Source: Coprobacter secundus
Lineage (GTDB): Bacteria; Bacteroidota; Bacteroidia; Bacteroidales; Coprobacteraceae
Assembly: GCA_000803105.1 (NCBI GenBank)
Contig: JTDA01000023.1
Coordinates: 1-38,259 of the forward strand
Direction of reading: 5' to 3'
Length of the DNA stretch: 38,259 nucleotides
Shown: in pieces, positions 19,801 through 26,864 of the stretch
Numbering within the stretch: position 1 is the stretch's first letter
How the letters are laid out: every line of letters starts with the position of its first letter
Notes under the pieces: model-generated
The model's database searches: none
What the model was told of the DNA's origin: nothing
Seen by the model: the letters and a program-made list of their open reading frames with translations, nothing else
Made by a program: the position numbers and the translations under genes

Positions 19801-19911
19801 AAAGACAATTTTCAGGCAAAACAGTATCTGTTAAGTTTGAAAAATAATTACAATGCAAATGATGATATTGCAGAAATGATAGAACAGCGGTTAAAACAAA
19901 TCGGTCAGTAG
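16900..19911 (+). CDS. large periplasmic or outer-membrane-associated TPR protein
   Basis: I start it at the ATG at 16900 (MRKKAIIISGLICCSLVWNAFSQ), which begins directly with a signal peptide; in-frame ATGs at 16870 and 16891 add up to ten residues. The 1003-residue mature protein is almost wholly alpha-helical tetratricopeptide repeats from about residue 35 to the end, with recurrent A-x-x-x-Y/F, Y-x-x-G-x-Y and alternate-helix patterns such as YREGKYADAIKQLSRV and FNQVIREFPQSPIARKSG. Some repeats are of the YbgF/BamD-like kind with x-F-P-x-S. TPR solenoids in this compartment hold together envelope complexes. The next gene, an outer-membrane barrel, begins 14 bases after the stop, so the two are probably translated from one message and may form a complex. 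The specific function is not recognised. Confidence 0.88.
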   Translation: MRKKAIIISGLICCSLVWNAFSQVSYQSNLPESWFERGKQMFETRNYVGCIDQLTHFKTLSKDVYLIQEADFMLAASAYYRKDPQAVQMLQNFVRRYPGAGQIAEVEFMSGNYYFFSKKYRQALKYYKKLKIEDLVPSEQEKFLFRTGVSYLKNGQIVEAKPCFVALLAVGKDYKDAAQFYVAYIQYTEGKYDDALKGFLHVQDFPEFRTPASYYIAQIRFFNGQYLQVIQTGENLLSENPDNEFNTELYRLLGESYSHQGDNSKTINYLTKYVNSTNSPLRSSLYTLGVAQYREGKYADAIKQLSRVTDKEDVLAQSAYLYLGQSYIKIGDKKNAAISFDIASQYNFDRQIQETALYNYALTIHETSLSPFGESVTVFEKFLNMFPASRYADQINDYLVEVYFNTRNYQAALTSINKIKQPDNKILKAKQRIYFQLGIEYFTNSQIDKAIQNFTQAIVLGNYDLEMKAQSCFWRGECRYRKGEYDKAASDYRAYLSTTGQKDKDIYALARYDLAYANFKQHKFTQALDEFLRYVSIPSASGNKEVLADAYNRIGDCHYYTREFTQAEDDYSQAVSLDPAAGDYALFQKAFMAGLQKKYEQKISGMDRLMSDYPRSEYVDDAIFEKGLTYLQLKNSDAAIQSFNQVIREFPQSPIARKSGIQLGMIYFNNNQLEQSIMAYKTVVSNYPGSEEARIAVDDLKSVYLEKNDIGSYASFVQSLNGAVPYQVSEIDSLTYLAAERSFMKKQDKSSSESLIKYLQSFPEGAFTTQAHYYLGLYYFDNKQYEYAWKELTAVRQHNDNPFEEDAVAKMAEIKYLTQEYAEALDLYKTLEGKATSGDNRLAARLGAMRSAQYIKNYTEIIVAADNLLSDTKLSPELVNEARFARAMAHLQNGQAINAVPDLQLLSKDPRTVYGAEASYRLAQYYFDNGDLKNAEHLINEMIETGTPHQYWLAREFILLADINIGRKDNFQAKQYLLSLKNNYNANDDIAEMIEQRLKQIGQ

Positions 19912-19925
19912 GAAAAAATATAGTT

Positions 19926-21752
19926 ATGAAAAAAAGAAAATTATATACGGTCGCGTTATTGTTTATATCTATTGCGGCTTTTGCACAGAAAGAGGAAAAC
20001 AATGCTCTGAATCGGGAAATGATAATTGAGAAAGACTTTACGCCTATTGTTCGGGATGCTTCTAAAATAAATATATTGCCGGGAGTAGAAACTCCCAGTA
20101 TTCGGAAAACAAGCATTCTTTATTCTGATTGGACTGTGCCCGTAACTACTCCCTCTGTGTTACAGATATTACCGGCTGCTGTATATGATACAGGTTCTCC
20201 CTTTTATCGTAAAAGGGGATATGCCGATTTATCTTTAGGAAATTATTTGAATGCATCGGCTTCAGTAGGTTATCGTATTTTAGATAATGAAAAAAATAGG
20301 CTGAATTTTTGGTATCAGCACCTTTCGACTCATGGGAAGGTTAAATATTTAGATACCGATGATAAGGTAAAACAAAAAAGGAATGACAATCTTTTACATG
20401 TGGGATATAAACATCGTTTCAACAACTTGATTTGGACACTGAATGGAGATTACCGTTTTAATGCATTTAATTATTATGGGAGGGAATACCTTCCTTTCTT
20501 GGGAGATGTTGTTGATGCTCCGATTGTCGATAAAAATGAAATGCAACAAATACAGCAGTTCAGTATAAGTACGGGATTCGGATCTCCAAGAGAACAAGAT
20601 AGAGAGTTGTATTATTTATTGTCGGTCGGGTATCACAGATATTCTAACCGCTTAGGGTTGTATTATGGAGAAAAAGGAAATAATGAAAATCATATTGATA
20701 CACGTTTCAAGTTATTGGCTCCGGTGACGGCAAATCAACGTATCGGAATAGATGGAAGTATGGATAATCTGATATTTGATAATCGTAATTCAGCTGATTA
20801 TAGAAATCTGGACCAGGATAATTTTACGATGATTACTTTGAATCCATATTATAGTTTGGATAAGGACCGGTTAAAATTTCGATTGGGAGCTGTTGCCAAT
20901 GTTTCTTTCAATGATGGAACAATCGTTCGTTTTGCCCCGGATATTCGTATCGATTGGGAATTTACCGAGCATTTTTTCTTGTATAGTAGTATCTTGGGGG
21001 GGAAGGAGTTGAATACTTTTACCTCTTTGTCGAAAGGTAATATATATGTCGACCCGTCTACTTTGCCATATAATTCATATACTCCGGCAGATTGGACTAT
21101 CGGTCTTAAGTCAAATGTTTTGAATTGTTTTACTTTTGATTTGTTTGGAGGAGTTAAATATACACAAGATGCGCTGTTTGATTATCGTTATTTGGGCATG
21201 AAATTCGATGTAGAGAGTGGAGACATTATAAAAACAGTAGATTGGATGACCCGTCCGGTTGTCAATTATGCTAATTTAGATGCTTTTGCGTGGAATGCCG
21301 GTGCACGGGTAAAATATAAGTTTGATGATATATTGAATGCCTCTTTAGAATGGAAGCATGAGATTCGGAAGGCCGATATATATGGTGGGAAAAAAAATGT
21401 TGTGAAAACGAATCGTCCGACAGATGCATTGAATGCACAAGTTGAAGTGAAAGTTTTACCTCAATTGGCGCTCCATGCCAATTATTTTATGGGATTAGGT
21501 CGAGGAACGATACTTTCATTCAATACTTTTGCCGGTACGGGTTTAGAATTGTTGCCATATGTTCCTACGGTAAATGAAACAGGAAAGCTGAGTGATATTC
21601 ATGATTTGGGAGTAGGAGCGGTTTATCAAATAAATGATGCTGTACATCTGCGTGTGCGATTTGATAATATTCTTAATCGTAAATATGATATTTATTATGG
21701 TATGCCGGCTCAGGGATTCCATTTTATGGCTGGTGTTGGAGTCAATTTTTAA
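19926..21752 (+). CDS. outer-membrane beta-barrel protein of unknown function, TonB-receptor-like but without a plug
   Basis: A 608-residue protein with a signal peptide (MKKRKLYTVALLFISIAAFAQ). After a conserved-looking leader (EKDFTPIVRDASKINILP) the sequence from about residue 95 onward alternates polar and aromatic/hydrophobic residues in amphipathic strands with long charged loops (LSLGNYLNASASVGYRI, RVRFDNILNRKYDIYYG), and it ends GVGVNF with the terminal Phe of outer-membrane proteins. The final segment resembles TonB-dependent receptor barrels, but I see no plug and no TonB box, so it is unlikely to be an ordinary receptor. It is preceded by the large TPR gene with a 14-base gap and is likely its partner in the outer membrane. 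It converges on the LuxR-type gene with a 10-base gap. Confidence 0.82.
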   Translation: MKKRKLYTVALLFISIAAFAQKEENNALNREMIIEKDFTPIVRDASKINILPGVETPSIRKTSILYSDWTVPVTTPSVLQILPAAVYDTGSPFYRKRGYADLSLGNYLNASASVGYRILDNEKNRLNFWYQHLSTHGKVKYLDTDDKVKQKRNDNLLHVGYKHRFNNLIWTLNGDYRFNAFNYYGREYLPFLGDVVDAPIVDKNEMQQIQQFSISTGFGSPREQDRELYYLLSVGYHRYSNRLGLYYGEKGNNENHIDTRFKLLAPVTANQRIGIDGSMDNLIFDNRNSADYRNLDQDNFTMITLNPYYSLDKDRLKFRLGAVANVSFNDGTIVRFAPDIRIDWEFTEHFFLYSSILGGKELNTFTSLSKGNIYVDPSTLPYNSYTPADWTIGLKSNVLNCFTFDLFGGVKYTQDALFDYRYLGMKFDVESGDIIKTVDWMTRPVVNYANLDAFAWNAGARVKYKFDDILNASLEWKHEIRKADIYGGKKNVVKTNRPTDALNAQVEVKVLPQLALHANYFMGLGRGTILSFNTFAGTGLELLPYVPTVNETGKLSDIHDLGVGAVYQINDAVHLRVRFDNILNRKYDIYYGMPAQGFHFMAGVGVNF

Positions 21753-21762
21753 AAGGGCACAG

Positions 21763-22743
21763 TTAGTTTTTGCGTGTTATTTTTATTAAACTATCTTTTA
21801 GATTCTCATCTTTCTTTAAGTTCAGTTTGCTTCGTATATGGCTACGTGTACTGGTAACATTGGAAATTGATTTCCCCGTTATGGCACTTATTTCGGGGAT
21901 ATTCTTATCGGCCAATATCAATTCACAAATTTCCAATTCTGAAGGTGTAAGAGATTGTGTATATTTTTTTAGTCGGGAAGTATCACGTTCTTTTTGCCGC
22001 ATCATTATTTTGATGTTATTTTCTATTTTTTCTCGGGCTTCTTTTCCGAAGAGTTGTAATAGTTCATCGGTTTGAGAAAGGGATAGTTCTTTCTCCTTCA
22101 TTATTTTTATAAATTGTAAGAGCTGTTCTTTGTTCATATTCAGTAGAGCAAGTACGGTCTCTTGTTCCATTTTGTATTGTATGTTTTCTTTTTGCATTGC
22201 CGATACGCCTTTGGCCATACGTTTACTCATGATGGAGACGACAATAAATGCGATGAATAAAGGTGGGCCGAGCTTAATAAGAATGCTGTTGTTACTTATG
22301 TATATACAATAGAGATACGTAATTGTGGTAATTGCCGTAATAATAAAGGGCAAAAATCTGATGTAGGTAACTATCGTAACTATTAGCAACATTCCGATCA
22401 ATGTGATATTTGCAAATATCAAGGATATAGCAAAAGTCGTATTGTTATATGCCATGATAATAATCTCTGTCGATATTTCTAATTGTATCAGCAGAGATAA
22501 AGTAGTAATGGCCCACGTTGTTGAAATTTTTTTGAAATAAAATAGACCCAATAAAATGAATATGCTCAGGGCATGTAACCCATTTAATAGAGTGAATAAG
22601 TCTTTTTCGTTTTCAAGACCGATACCCGTTATGAAAAATAGTATGATTCCAATCAAATATCCGATAGATATATAAAGAAAAGTATATTTGCGCTGAACTT
22701 CTATAATTGATTCTTTTCCTTTTGTATATGTGTCTTTTTGCAT
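21763..22743 (-). CDS. membrane-bound LuxR-type transcriptional regulator
   Basis: A 326-residue protein. The first roughly 185 residues contain about six or seven hydrophobic helices (for example YISIGYLIGIILFFITGI and LFTLLNGLHALSIFILLGL). A charged coiled-coil-like linker (about 190-260, KEKELSLSQTDELLQLFG) leads to a C-terminal LuxR/GerE-type HTH at about 264-318 (LTPSELEICELILADKNI, ISNVTSTRSHIRSKL). Membrane-anchored one-component regulators with this plan transmit a signal from the cytoplasmic membrane directly to DNA, without a kinase. No receiver or kinase domain is present. It is divergent from the AraC-type gene across a 380-base control region and is a plausible regulator of that gene and the surface operon beyond it. 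Confidence 0.88.
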   Translation of the reverse strand: MQKDTYTKGKESIIEVQRKYTFLYISIGYLIGIILFFITGIGLENEKDLFTLLNGLHALSIFILLGLFYFKKISTTWAITTLSLLIQLEISTEIIIMAYNNTTFAISLIFANITLIGMLLIVTIVTYIRFLPFIITAITTITYLYCIYISNNSILIKLGPPLFIAFIVVSIMSKRMAKGVSAMQKENIQYKMEQETVLALLNMNKEQLLQFIKIMKEKELSLSQTDELLQLFGKEAREKIENNIKIMMRQKERDTSRLKKYTQSLTPSELEICELILADKNIPEISAITGKSISNVTSTRSHIRSKLNLKKDENLKDSLIKITRKN

Positions 22744-22769
22744 AGTCTTCTGAATAGAGTATTTATATG

Positions 22770-22777
22770 CAAAAATA
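22770..22777 (-). promoter_or_regulatory. TATTTTTG box for the LuxR-type gene, candidate -7 element
   Basis: On the minus strand TATTTTTG lies 27 bases before the start codon at 22743 and overlaps the short inverted repeat at 22771-22790. No matching -33 element was found. Confidence 0.4.
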
Positions 22778-22835
22778 TTAAAATATTTTTATATTAAAAA
22801 AAGTAAATTTGTATATTATAGATTATTAGATTTCT

Positions 22836-22887
22836 TTATTGATATATTTCAGTATTTGTATTTTCGCTTATTGACATAATTCAGTAT
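22836..22887. repeat. two 20-bp direct repeats spaced 32 bp, candidate operator
   Basis: TTATTGATATATTTCAGTAT (22836-22855) and TTATTGACATAATTCAGTAT (22868-22887) match at 18 of 20 positions. Their starts are 32 bp apart, close to three turns of B-DNA, so a bound protein would face the same side of the helix. They lie 93 bases from the LuxR-type gene start and 236 bases from the AraC-type gene start. Direct repeats in phase are common for AraC-type and HTCS-like activators. Confidence 0.6.
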
Positions 22888-23092
22888 AAATATTTCTTTT
22901 AACCATTATTTAAATCTTGTGAACTTATTGATTTTGCTTAATTTTACACAGTTTTATTGTTGAAATATCGTCTTTATCAAGTAGAGCCAGCTTCCTTTTT
23001 GTATTCATGTCATTTATATATAAATAATTTAATTGAACTAAATATATAATTAAAAAAAACTATATATATAATCGTATTTTGGGGGCAGTATT

Positions 23093-23100
23093 TATTTTTG
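23093..23100 (+). promoter_or_regulatory. TATTTTTG box for the AraC-type gene, candidate -7 element
   Basis: TATTTTTG lies 23 bases before the ATG at 23124 and fits TAnnTTTG. No TTTG -33 at the usual spacing is visible, which would be consistent with activator dependence. Confidence 0.4.
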
Positions 23101-23123
23101 TTTGGAATCATTAATATAATATA

Positions 23124-23963
23124 ATGGTCGATAGAAACATGTGTGGGGCTGAAAGACTACGTCTTTTTTCGAGTAAGGAATTGAAGGCGGGGGAATCTTT
23201 GTCATTTGTGGATAAAGATTCTCTCCTATTCTTTGTTTTGTCTGGGGAGGTGGTTGTCGTTGCACATAATGCCGATTGTAAGCGTATTAGGTGTAACCAG
23301 TTCGCGTTTATTTGTCCTAAATATATATATGCCGGGAAAGTTATTGAAGATGCTCGAATATTGACGATAGATATATTTCCATCTTTGCAGGTTCATGGAC
23401 TTTATCCTTTGGATTCATTACGAGGGGAGTGTTCTCATATTAAATATCGCTTCCAGATATATGAAATGGGGCATGTTTTTGAGCTGTTTTTGAACTATGT
23501 ATATTCTTGTCTTGAATATGACATTGTCTGTAATTCTTTTGATGAGTGGAAATTGGGAGAGTTGTTTTTGCTTTTGCAAAAGTGCTATACTCAGATGGAA
23601 CTGGCAAGTTTATTTTATCCTATAGTAAGTAAGACTTTTGATTTTAAAACTTTTGTTTTATCAAATTATAGGCGTGTAAAATCGGTAAATGAGTTTGCTG
23701 CTTTGGCTCATTGTAGTTTATCCACATTCAAAAGACGTTTTATAGAGGAAATGCATGAAGTTCCGGGAAAATGGCTTACAGACAAAAAGATGGTTGATAT
23801 TTTAGATGAACTAAAAAACGAGAATAAATCTTTTGTAGAATTATCCGAGGATTTTCATTTTTCATCGAGGGCCCATTTTTCGACATTTTGTAAGAAGCAT
23901 TTTGGAAAAACACCGCAAATGTTACGAGCTGAACTTAGAGCCAATTATAAATATATAAAATAG
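23124..23963 (+). CDS. AraC-family transcriptional regulator
   Basis: A 279-residue soluble protein. The N-terminal half looks like a cupin-type sensor (about residues 15-110, with LLFFVLSGEVVVVAHN), followed by a helical linker. The C-terminal AraC HTH pair (about 180-275) includes SVNEFAALAHCSLSTFKRRF as the first helix-turn-helix and FVELSEDFHFSSRAHFSTF ... HFGKTPQMLR as the second, which keeps the G-x-x-P-x-x-x-R signature. It is cytoplasmic. It lies only 53 bases upstream of, and in the same direction as, the putative surface-adhesin operon, so control of that operon is the obvious inference. The sensor ligand is unknown. Confidence 0.92.
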   Translation: MVDRNMCGAERLRLFSSKELKAGESLSFVDKDSLLFFVLSGEVVVVAHNADCKRIRCNQFAFICPKYIYAGKVIEDARILTIDIFPSLQVHGLYPLDSLRGECSHIKYRFQIYEMGHVFELFLNYVYSCLEYDIVCNSFDEWKLGELFLLLQKCYTQMELASLFYPIVSKTFDFKTFVLSNYRRVKSVNEFAALAHCSLSTFKRRFIEEMHEVPGKWLTDKKMVDILDELKNENKSFVELSEDFHFSSRAHFSTFCKKHFGKTPQMLRAELRANYKYIK

Positions 23964-24016
23964 TATTTTATTTTTCAGAAACAGCAAACTAAAAACTAAA
24001 TATTAATTCCATTTAT

Positions 24017-24490
24017 ATGAAGAGATGTATACTGCTTATTTTTATTATTTGCCATGGTATATTGCAAATAAGTGCACAAAATAGTGTAAATGCTTCCGGA
24101 GGGAGTGTATCCGTTTCGTCCGGTTTTGTTAGTTTTTCGGTAGGGCAACCATTTTTTGTATCCCATATAACTTCGGGAGGATCGATTATTCCTGGGATAC
24201 AGCAAGTATATGAGATTTCTACGGTAGGAGCCGATCTTTTTCCTGTGGTTTCGTTGAATGTCTACCCTAATCCTGTTATTGATTATCTAATCTTGTCTTT
24301 AGGAGTTGTATATGATATGGCGGACTATACGGCTATGCTTATCGATATAAAGGGCAACCTTTTACAAAATTATAGAATAACAGAGTCTGAGACTCGCATA
24401 CAGATGTCATCTTTGCCTGCCGGAAATTATTTTCTGCGGGTTGAAAAAGATGGACGAGTTTTGAAAACATTTAAAATCCTGAAAAAATAA
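24017..24490 (+). CDS. small secreted protein with T9SS type A sorting domain
   Basis: A 157-residue protein with a signal peptide (MKRCILLIFIICHGILQISAQ), a short central segment and a T9SS tail that fills half of the protein. The segment VSFSVGQPFFVSH ... PGIQQVYEI is a common pre-tail module of Bacteroidota (S-V-G-Q, then G-x-Q-Q-x-Y-E-I). The tail contains NVYPNPVIDYL and LPAGNYFLRV. There is hardly room for another domain, so this is probably a small cell-surface component or a carrier of the sorting signal. It is the first gene of the surface operon: 53 bases after the AraC-type gene and 29 bases before the repeat protein. Confidence 0.88.
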   Translation: MKRCILLIFIICHGILQISAQNSVNASGGSVSVSSGFVSFSVGQPFFVSHITSGGSIIPGIQQVYEISTVGADLFPVVSLNVYPNPVIDYLILSLGVVYDMADYTAMLIDIKGNLLQNYRITESETRIQMSSLPAGNYFLRVEKDGRVLKTFKILKK

Positions 24491-24519
24491 AATTAACATA
24501 AACCAATTTAAATGCACGA

Positions 24520-26835
24520 ATGAAAACATCTAAGAAAATCTTGGCTGTATTCTTATGGCTTGCCATCGCTTTTTCGGTAAGGGCGCAAGCTCCCGATTTG
24601 ATGAGTTATCAGGCTGTCATTAGGAATACATCTAACAATCTGGTTGTCAATAAGACAGTTGGTGTGAAAATCAGTATTCTGAAGGGCGGAGTAAACGGAA
24701 CGCCGGTCTATGTAGAGATGCATACAGTACAGACTAATGTCAATGGTATGGTTAGTCTGTATATTGGAAACGGGCAGGTATCTCAGGGAGTTTTTTCTGC
24801 TATAGACTGGTCTTCGGGGTTGTTTTTTATTAAAACGGAAACCGACCCGAATGGCGGTAGCAATTATGTAATCAGCGGGACCAGTCAGTTGTTGAGTGTC
24901 CCTTATGCTTTGTATGCAAAAAGCGCGGGTAACAGTTTTGACGGGGATTATAATAAGTTGACCAATGCTCCGGTTTTGTCGCAAGTAGCAACGACGGGAA
25001 GTTATAATGACCTTACGGACTTGCCGGAGAAGCAACAATTGAGTATAAATGGTAATACGATATCTTTGACCGAAGGAGGGTCTGTTCAGCTGCCGGTTAG
25101 TTTTGATGGAGATTTTAATAATCTTGTGAATCTTCCCGAATTTAAAACGGTGGCGACGACCGGAAGGTATTCTGACTTGACGGGAATTCCCGAAAAACAA
25201 ACGCTAAGTATAAAAGATGGGAGTTTGGTAATCTCCGGAGGGGAATATCTTGCCATAGACCCTGAATTTTTTAAATTGCCGGAAGGATTTAGCGGGAAAT
25301 ACTCCGACTTGTCGGGTGTCCCGGGCAAGCAGAAGCTCGCAATAAAAGATGGTAAACTCGTGTTGGAGGGGAAAGAAGACGAATTCGGATTATTGGAGTT
25401 GGATGCTGAATTTTCGGCATTGCCGGAAGGTTTCAGTGGTAAGTATGATGAATTGCTCAACAAACCTGTTAAGCAAAAATTAAGTATAAAAGAAAATAAG
25501 TTGGTGCTTGAAGGCGGAAATGGGGAGAATGCCGAGACGCTTTTGGAGTTGGGAGAATCGGTGGAATTACCGTCGAATTCGTTTAGCGGAGACTATAACG
25601 ATTTGCAGAATAAACCTACGGGAAATAGCGAGGGCGATATTTTGTATTGGGCAAATAATTCATGGACGATTTTGCCTATCGGACAAGAGGGACAGGTGCT
25701 GAGTGTCGCTAATGGAAAACTGACATGGATAGAACCTTCTTATGCCAATACTTCGGCTTCGACGTATAAAGTCGGGGATATCTATTATAATAGAAGCGGA
25801 ATGCCTGAGGGGGTGGTTATCGAAGTCTCTTCGGTGGGTCGTTACGGTAAAATCATTTCTTTGAAAGAAATTGAGAATAGAGCTTGGAGTACAGTATATG
25901 AATCGGCAAATGTTACGAATGATACCGATGGAGCGGAGAATATGAGCACGATAAAGAGGCTTTCGGATTGGAGAACGAAATATCCGGCATTTGCAAGTGT
26001 AGCAGATGAGGGAGAACAGTGGTATCTGCCCGCTAAAAATGAATGGGCGACTGTTTTTGAGAATAAAAATCAGATAAACAGTCAGTTGTCGATGGCAGGA
26101 GGACAGCCTCTGAACGGTAATTTTTATTGGTCTTCTACTGAGAGTCTTCGGGAGAACGATGATAATGAACGGGCGTATGCGACCGGAATCGCAATGAACA
26201 GTTATACGATAACTCCGAGCGGAAAAGATCCGATACAGGTTCTTGCCGGAGACGTCTTCGAAGATGATAAAAAAGCTGAAGGTCGGGTACGGGGAATACG
26301 CAGGTTGTCTTGGTCGGAAACGACCAGCAAACCGATAGCCGGAGAGACTTATGCGGTCGGAGACCTTTATTATAAAGAGGGCGATAAGGAAAGTCCGATA
26401 GGTGTGGTGTATGCAGTGACTGATGGAGGGCGGCACGGCAAGGTCATATCGCTTGATGAAACAGACTTGGTATGGAGTACCGAGAATGTGTCGGTGGGTG
26501 CTACCGACAATGATGATGGAAGCGTGAATTCTGCCGCAATTGCAAAAATAGAAGAAAATAAAACGAAATATCCTGCCAATGCATGGTGTGTCGCCAAGGG
26601 GCAGGGATGGTATATGCCTTCAATAAATGAAATGACCGCTGTTAACGGGGTTTTGTTTTTGTTGAATGTGACATTACAGGAAAAGGGAACTCCGATAGAA
26701 GCCGATGGCCGGTATTGGAGCTCTACGGAAGTCGATGCGGATAACAGTTATGTTTTTGTCAATTCGTCACTACCATCTACTTCTAATGTTGCGAAGTCGA
26801 CATCGGCAAAAGTAAGAGCTGTGTATGTGTTTTGA
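24520..26835 (+). CDS. surface repeat protein: conserved head, tail-fibre-like repeats, two DUF1566-like domains
   Basis: A 771-residue protein with a signal peptide (about residues 1-23, ending FSVRAQ). A domain common in Bacteroidota surface proteins follows at 24-135 (SYQAVIRNTSNNLVVN ... LLSVPYALYAKSA). Next come seven copies of G-x-Y/F-x-x-L-x-x-x-P (140-367), like those of phage tail fibres and other trimeric shafts. Then two copies of a DUF1566/Lcl-like domain occur at about 416-598 and 611-771, each with YxVGDxYY, WY(L/M)P, YWSSTE and a final V-R-x-(I/V) signature. No T9SS tail is visible, so it either uses another outer-membrane route or is held by partners. Its bases appear richer in G+C than the flanking genes, notably in the DUF1566 part. 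It is second in the operon, with 29 bases on each side. Adhesive or ligand-binding function is inferred. Confidence 0.85.
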   Translation: MKTSKKILAVFLWLAIAFSVRAQAPDLMSYQAVIRNTSNNLVVNKTVGVKISILKGGVNGTPVYVEMHTVQTNVNGMVSLYIGNGQVSQGVFSAIDWSSGLFFIKTETDPNGGSNYVISGTSQLLSVPYALYAKSAGNSFDGDYNKLTNAPVLSQVATTGSYNDLTDLPEKQQLSINGNTISLTEGGSVQLPVSFDGDFNNLVNLPEFKTVATTGRYSDLTGIPEKQTLSIKDGSLVISGGEYLAIDPEFFKLPEGFSGKYSDLSGVPGKQKLAIKDGKLVLEGKEDEFGLLELDAEFSALPEGFSGKYDELLNKPVKQKLSIKENKLVLEGGNGENAETLLELGESVELPSNSFSGDYNDLQNKPTGNSEGDILYWANNSWTILPIGQEGQVLSVANGKLTWIEPSYANTSASTYKVGDIYYNRSGMPEGVVIEVSSVGRYGKIISLKEIENRAWSTVYESANVTNDTDGAENMSTIKRLSDWRTKYPAFASVADEGEQWYLPAKNEWATVFENKNQINSQLSMAGGQPLNGNFYWSSTESLRENDDNERAYATGIAMNSYTITPSGKDPIQVLAGDVFEDDKKAEGRVRGIRRLSWSETTSKPIAGETYAVGDLYYKEGDKESPIGVVYAVTDGGRHGKVISLDETDLVWSTENVSVGATDNDDGSVNSAAIAKIEENKTKYPANAWCVAKGQGWYMPSINEMTAVNGVLFLLNVTLQEKGTPIEADGRYWSSTEVDADNSYVFVNSSLPSTSNVAKSTSAKVRAVYVF
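24937..25622 (+). repeat. seven degenerate protein-coding repeats (tail-fibre-like shaft)
   Basis: The coding sequence has seven degenerate copies beginning GDYNKL, GSYNDL, GDFNNL, GRYSDL, GKYSDL, GKYDEL and GDYNDL. Most are followed by P-x-K-Q-x-L-S-I and K-L-V-L-E-G. The repeats are clear in protein and diverged in DNA, so expansion is not recent. Confidence 0.8.
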
Positions 26836-26864
26836 AATCGAGATTAATTTTAAAGTGAAATAGG

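Larger units (their letters stand above)
22744..23123. other. 380-base divergent control region between two regulators
   Basis: This very AT-rich gap has a TATTTTTG box on each strand (22770-22777 minus, 23093-23100 plus), a nine-base inverted repeat AAAAATATT/AATATTTTT with a two-base centre at 22771-22790, and a pair of 20-bp direct repeats at 22836-22887. The rest (about 22890-23090) shows no open reading frame, and I see no RNA gene in it. It probably serves both flanking regulator genes. Confidence 0.6.

Noticed and set aside
22771..22790. The AAAAATATT inverted repeat as a specific operator
   Set aside because: It is made only of A and T in a very AT-rich region, so chance is a sufficient explanation; I only mention it within the region note.
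22744..23123. CRISPR or invertible promoter in the AT-rich control region
   Set aside because: Only two repeats in direct orientation are present, with a 12-base gap and no recombinase gene; inversion would need inverted repeats.
24937..25622. Prophage tail-fibre gene
   Set aside because: No other phage genes are near; the protein has a signal peptide and a Bacteroidota surface-protein head domain.
24553..26436. Long minus-strand open frames (215 and 258 codons) opposite the repeat protein, and similar ones opposite the giant gene (for example 33660-34421)
   Set aside because: They lie wholly inside well-supported plus-strand genes, lack signal peptides or known motifs, and have composition expected of antisense shadows.
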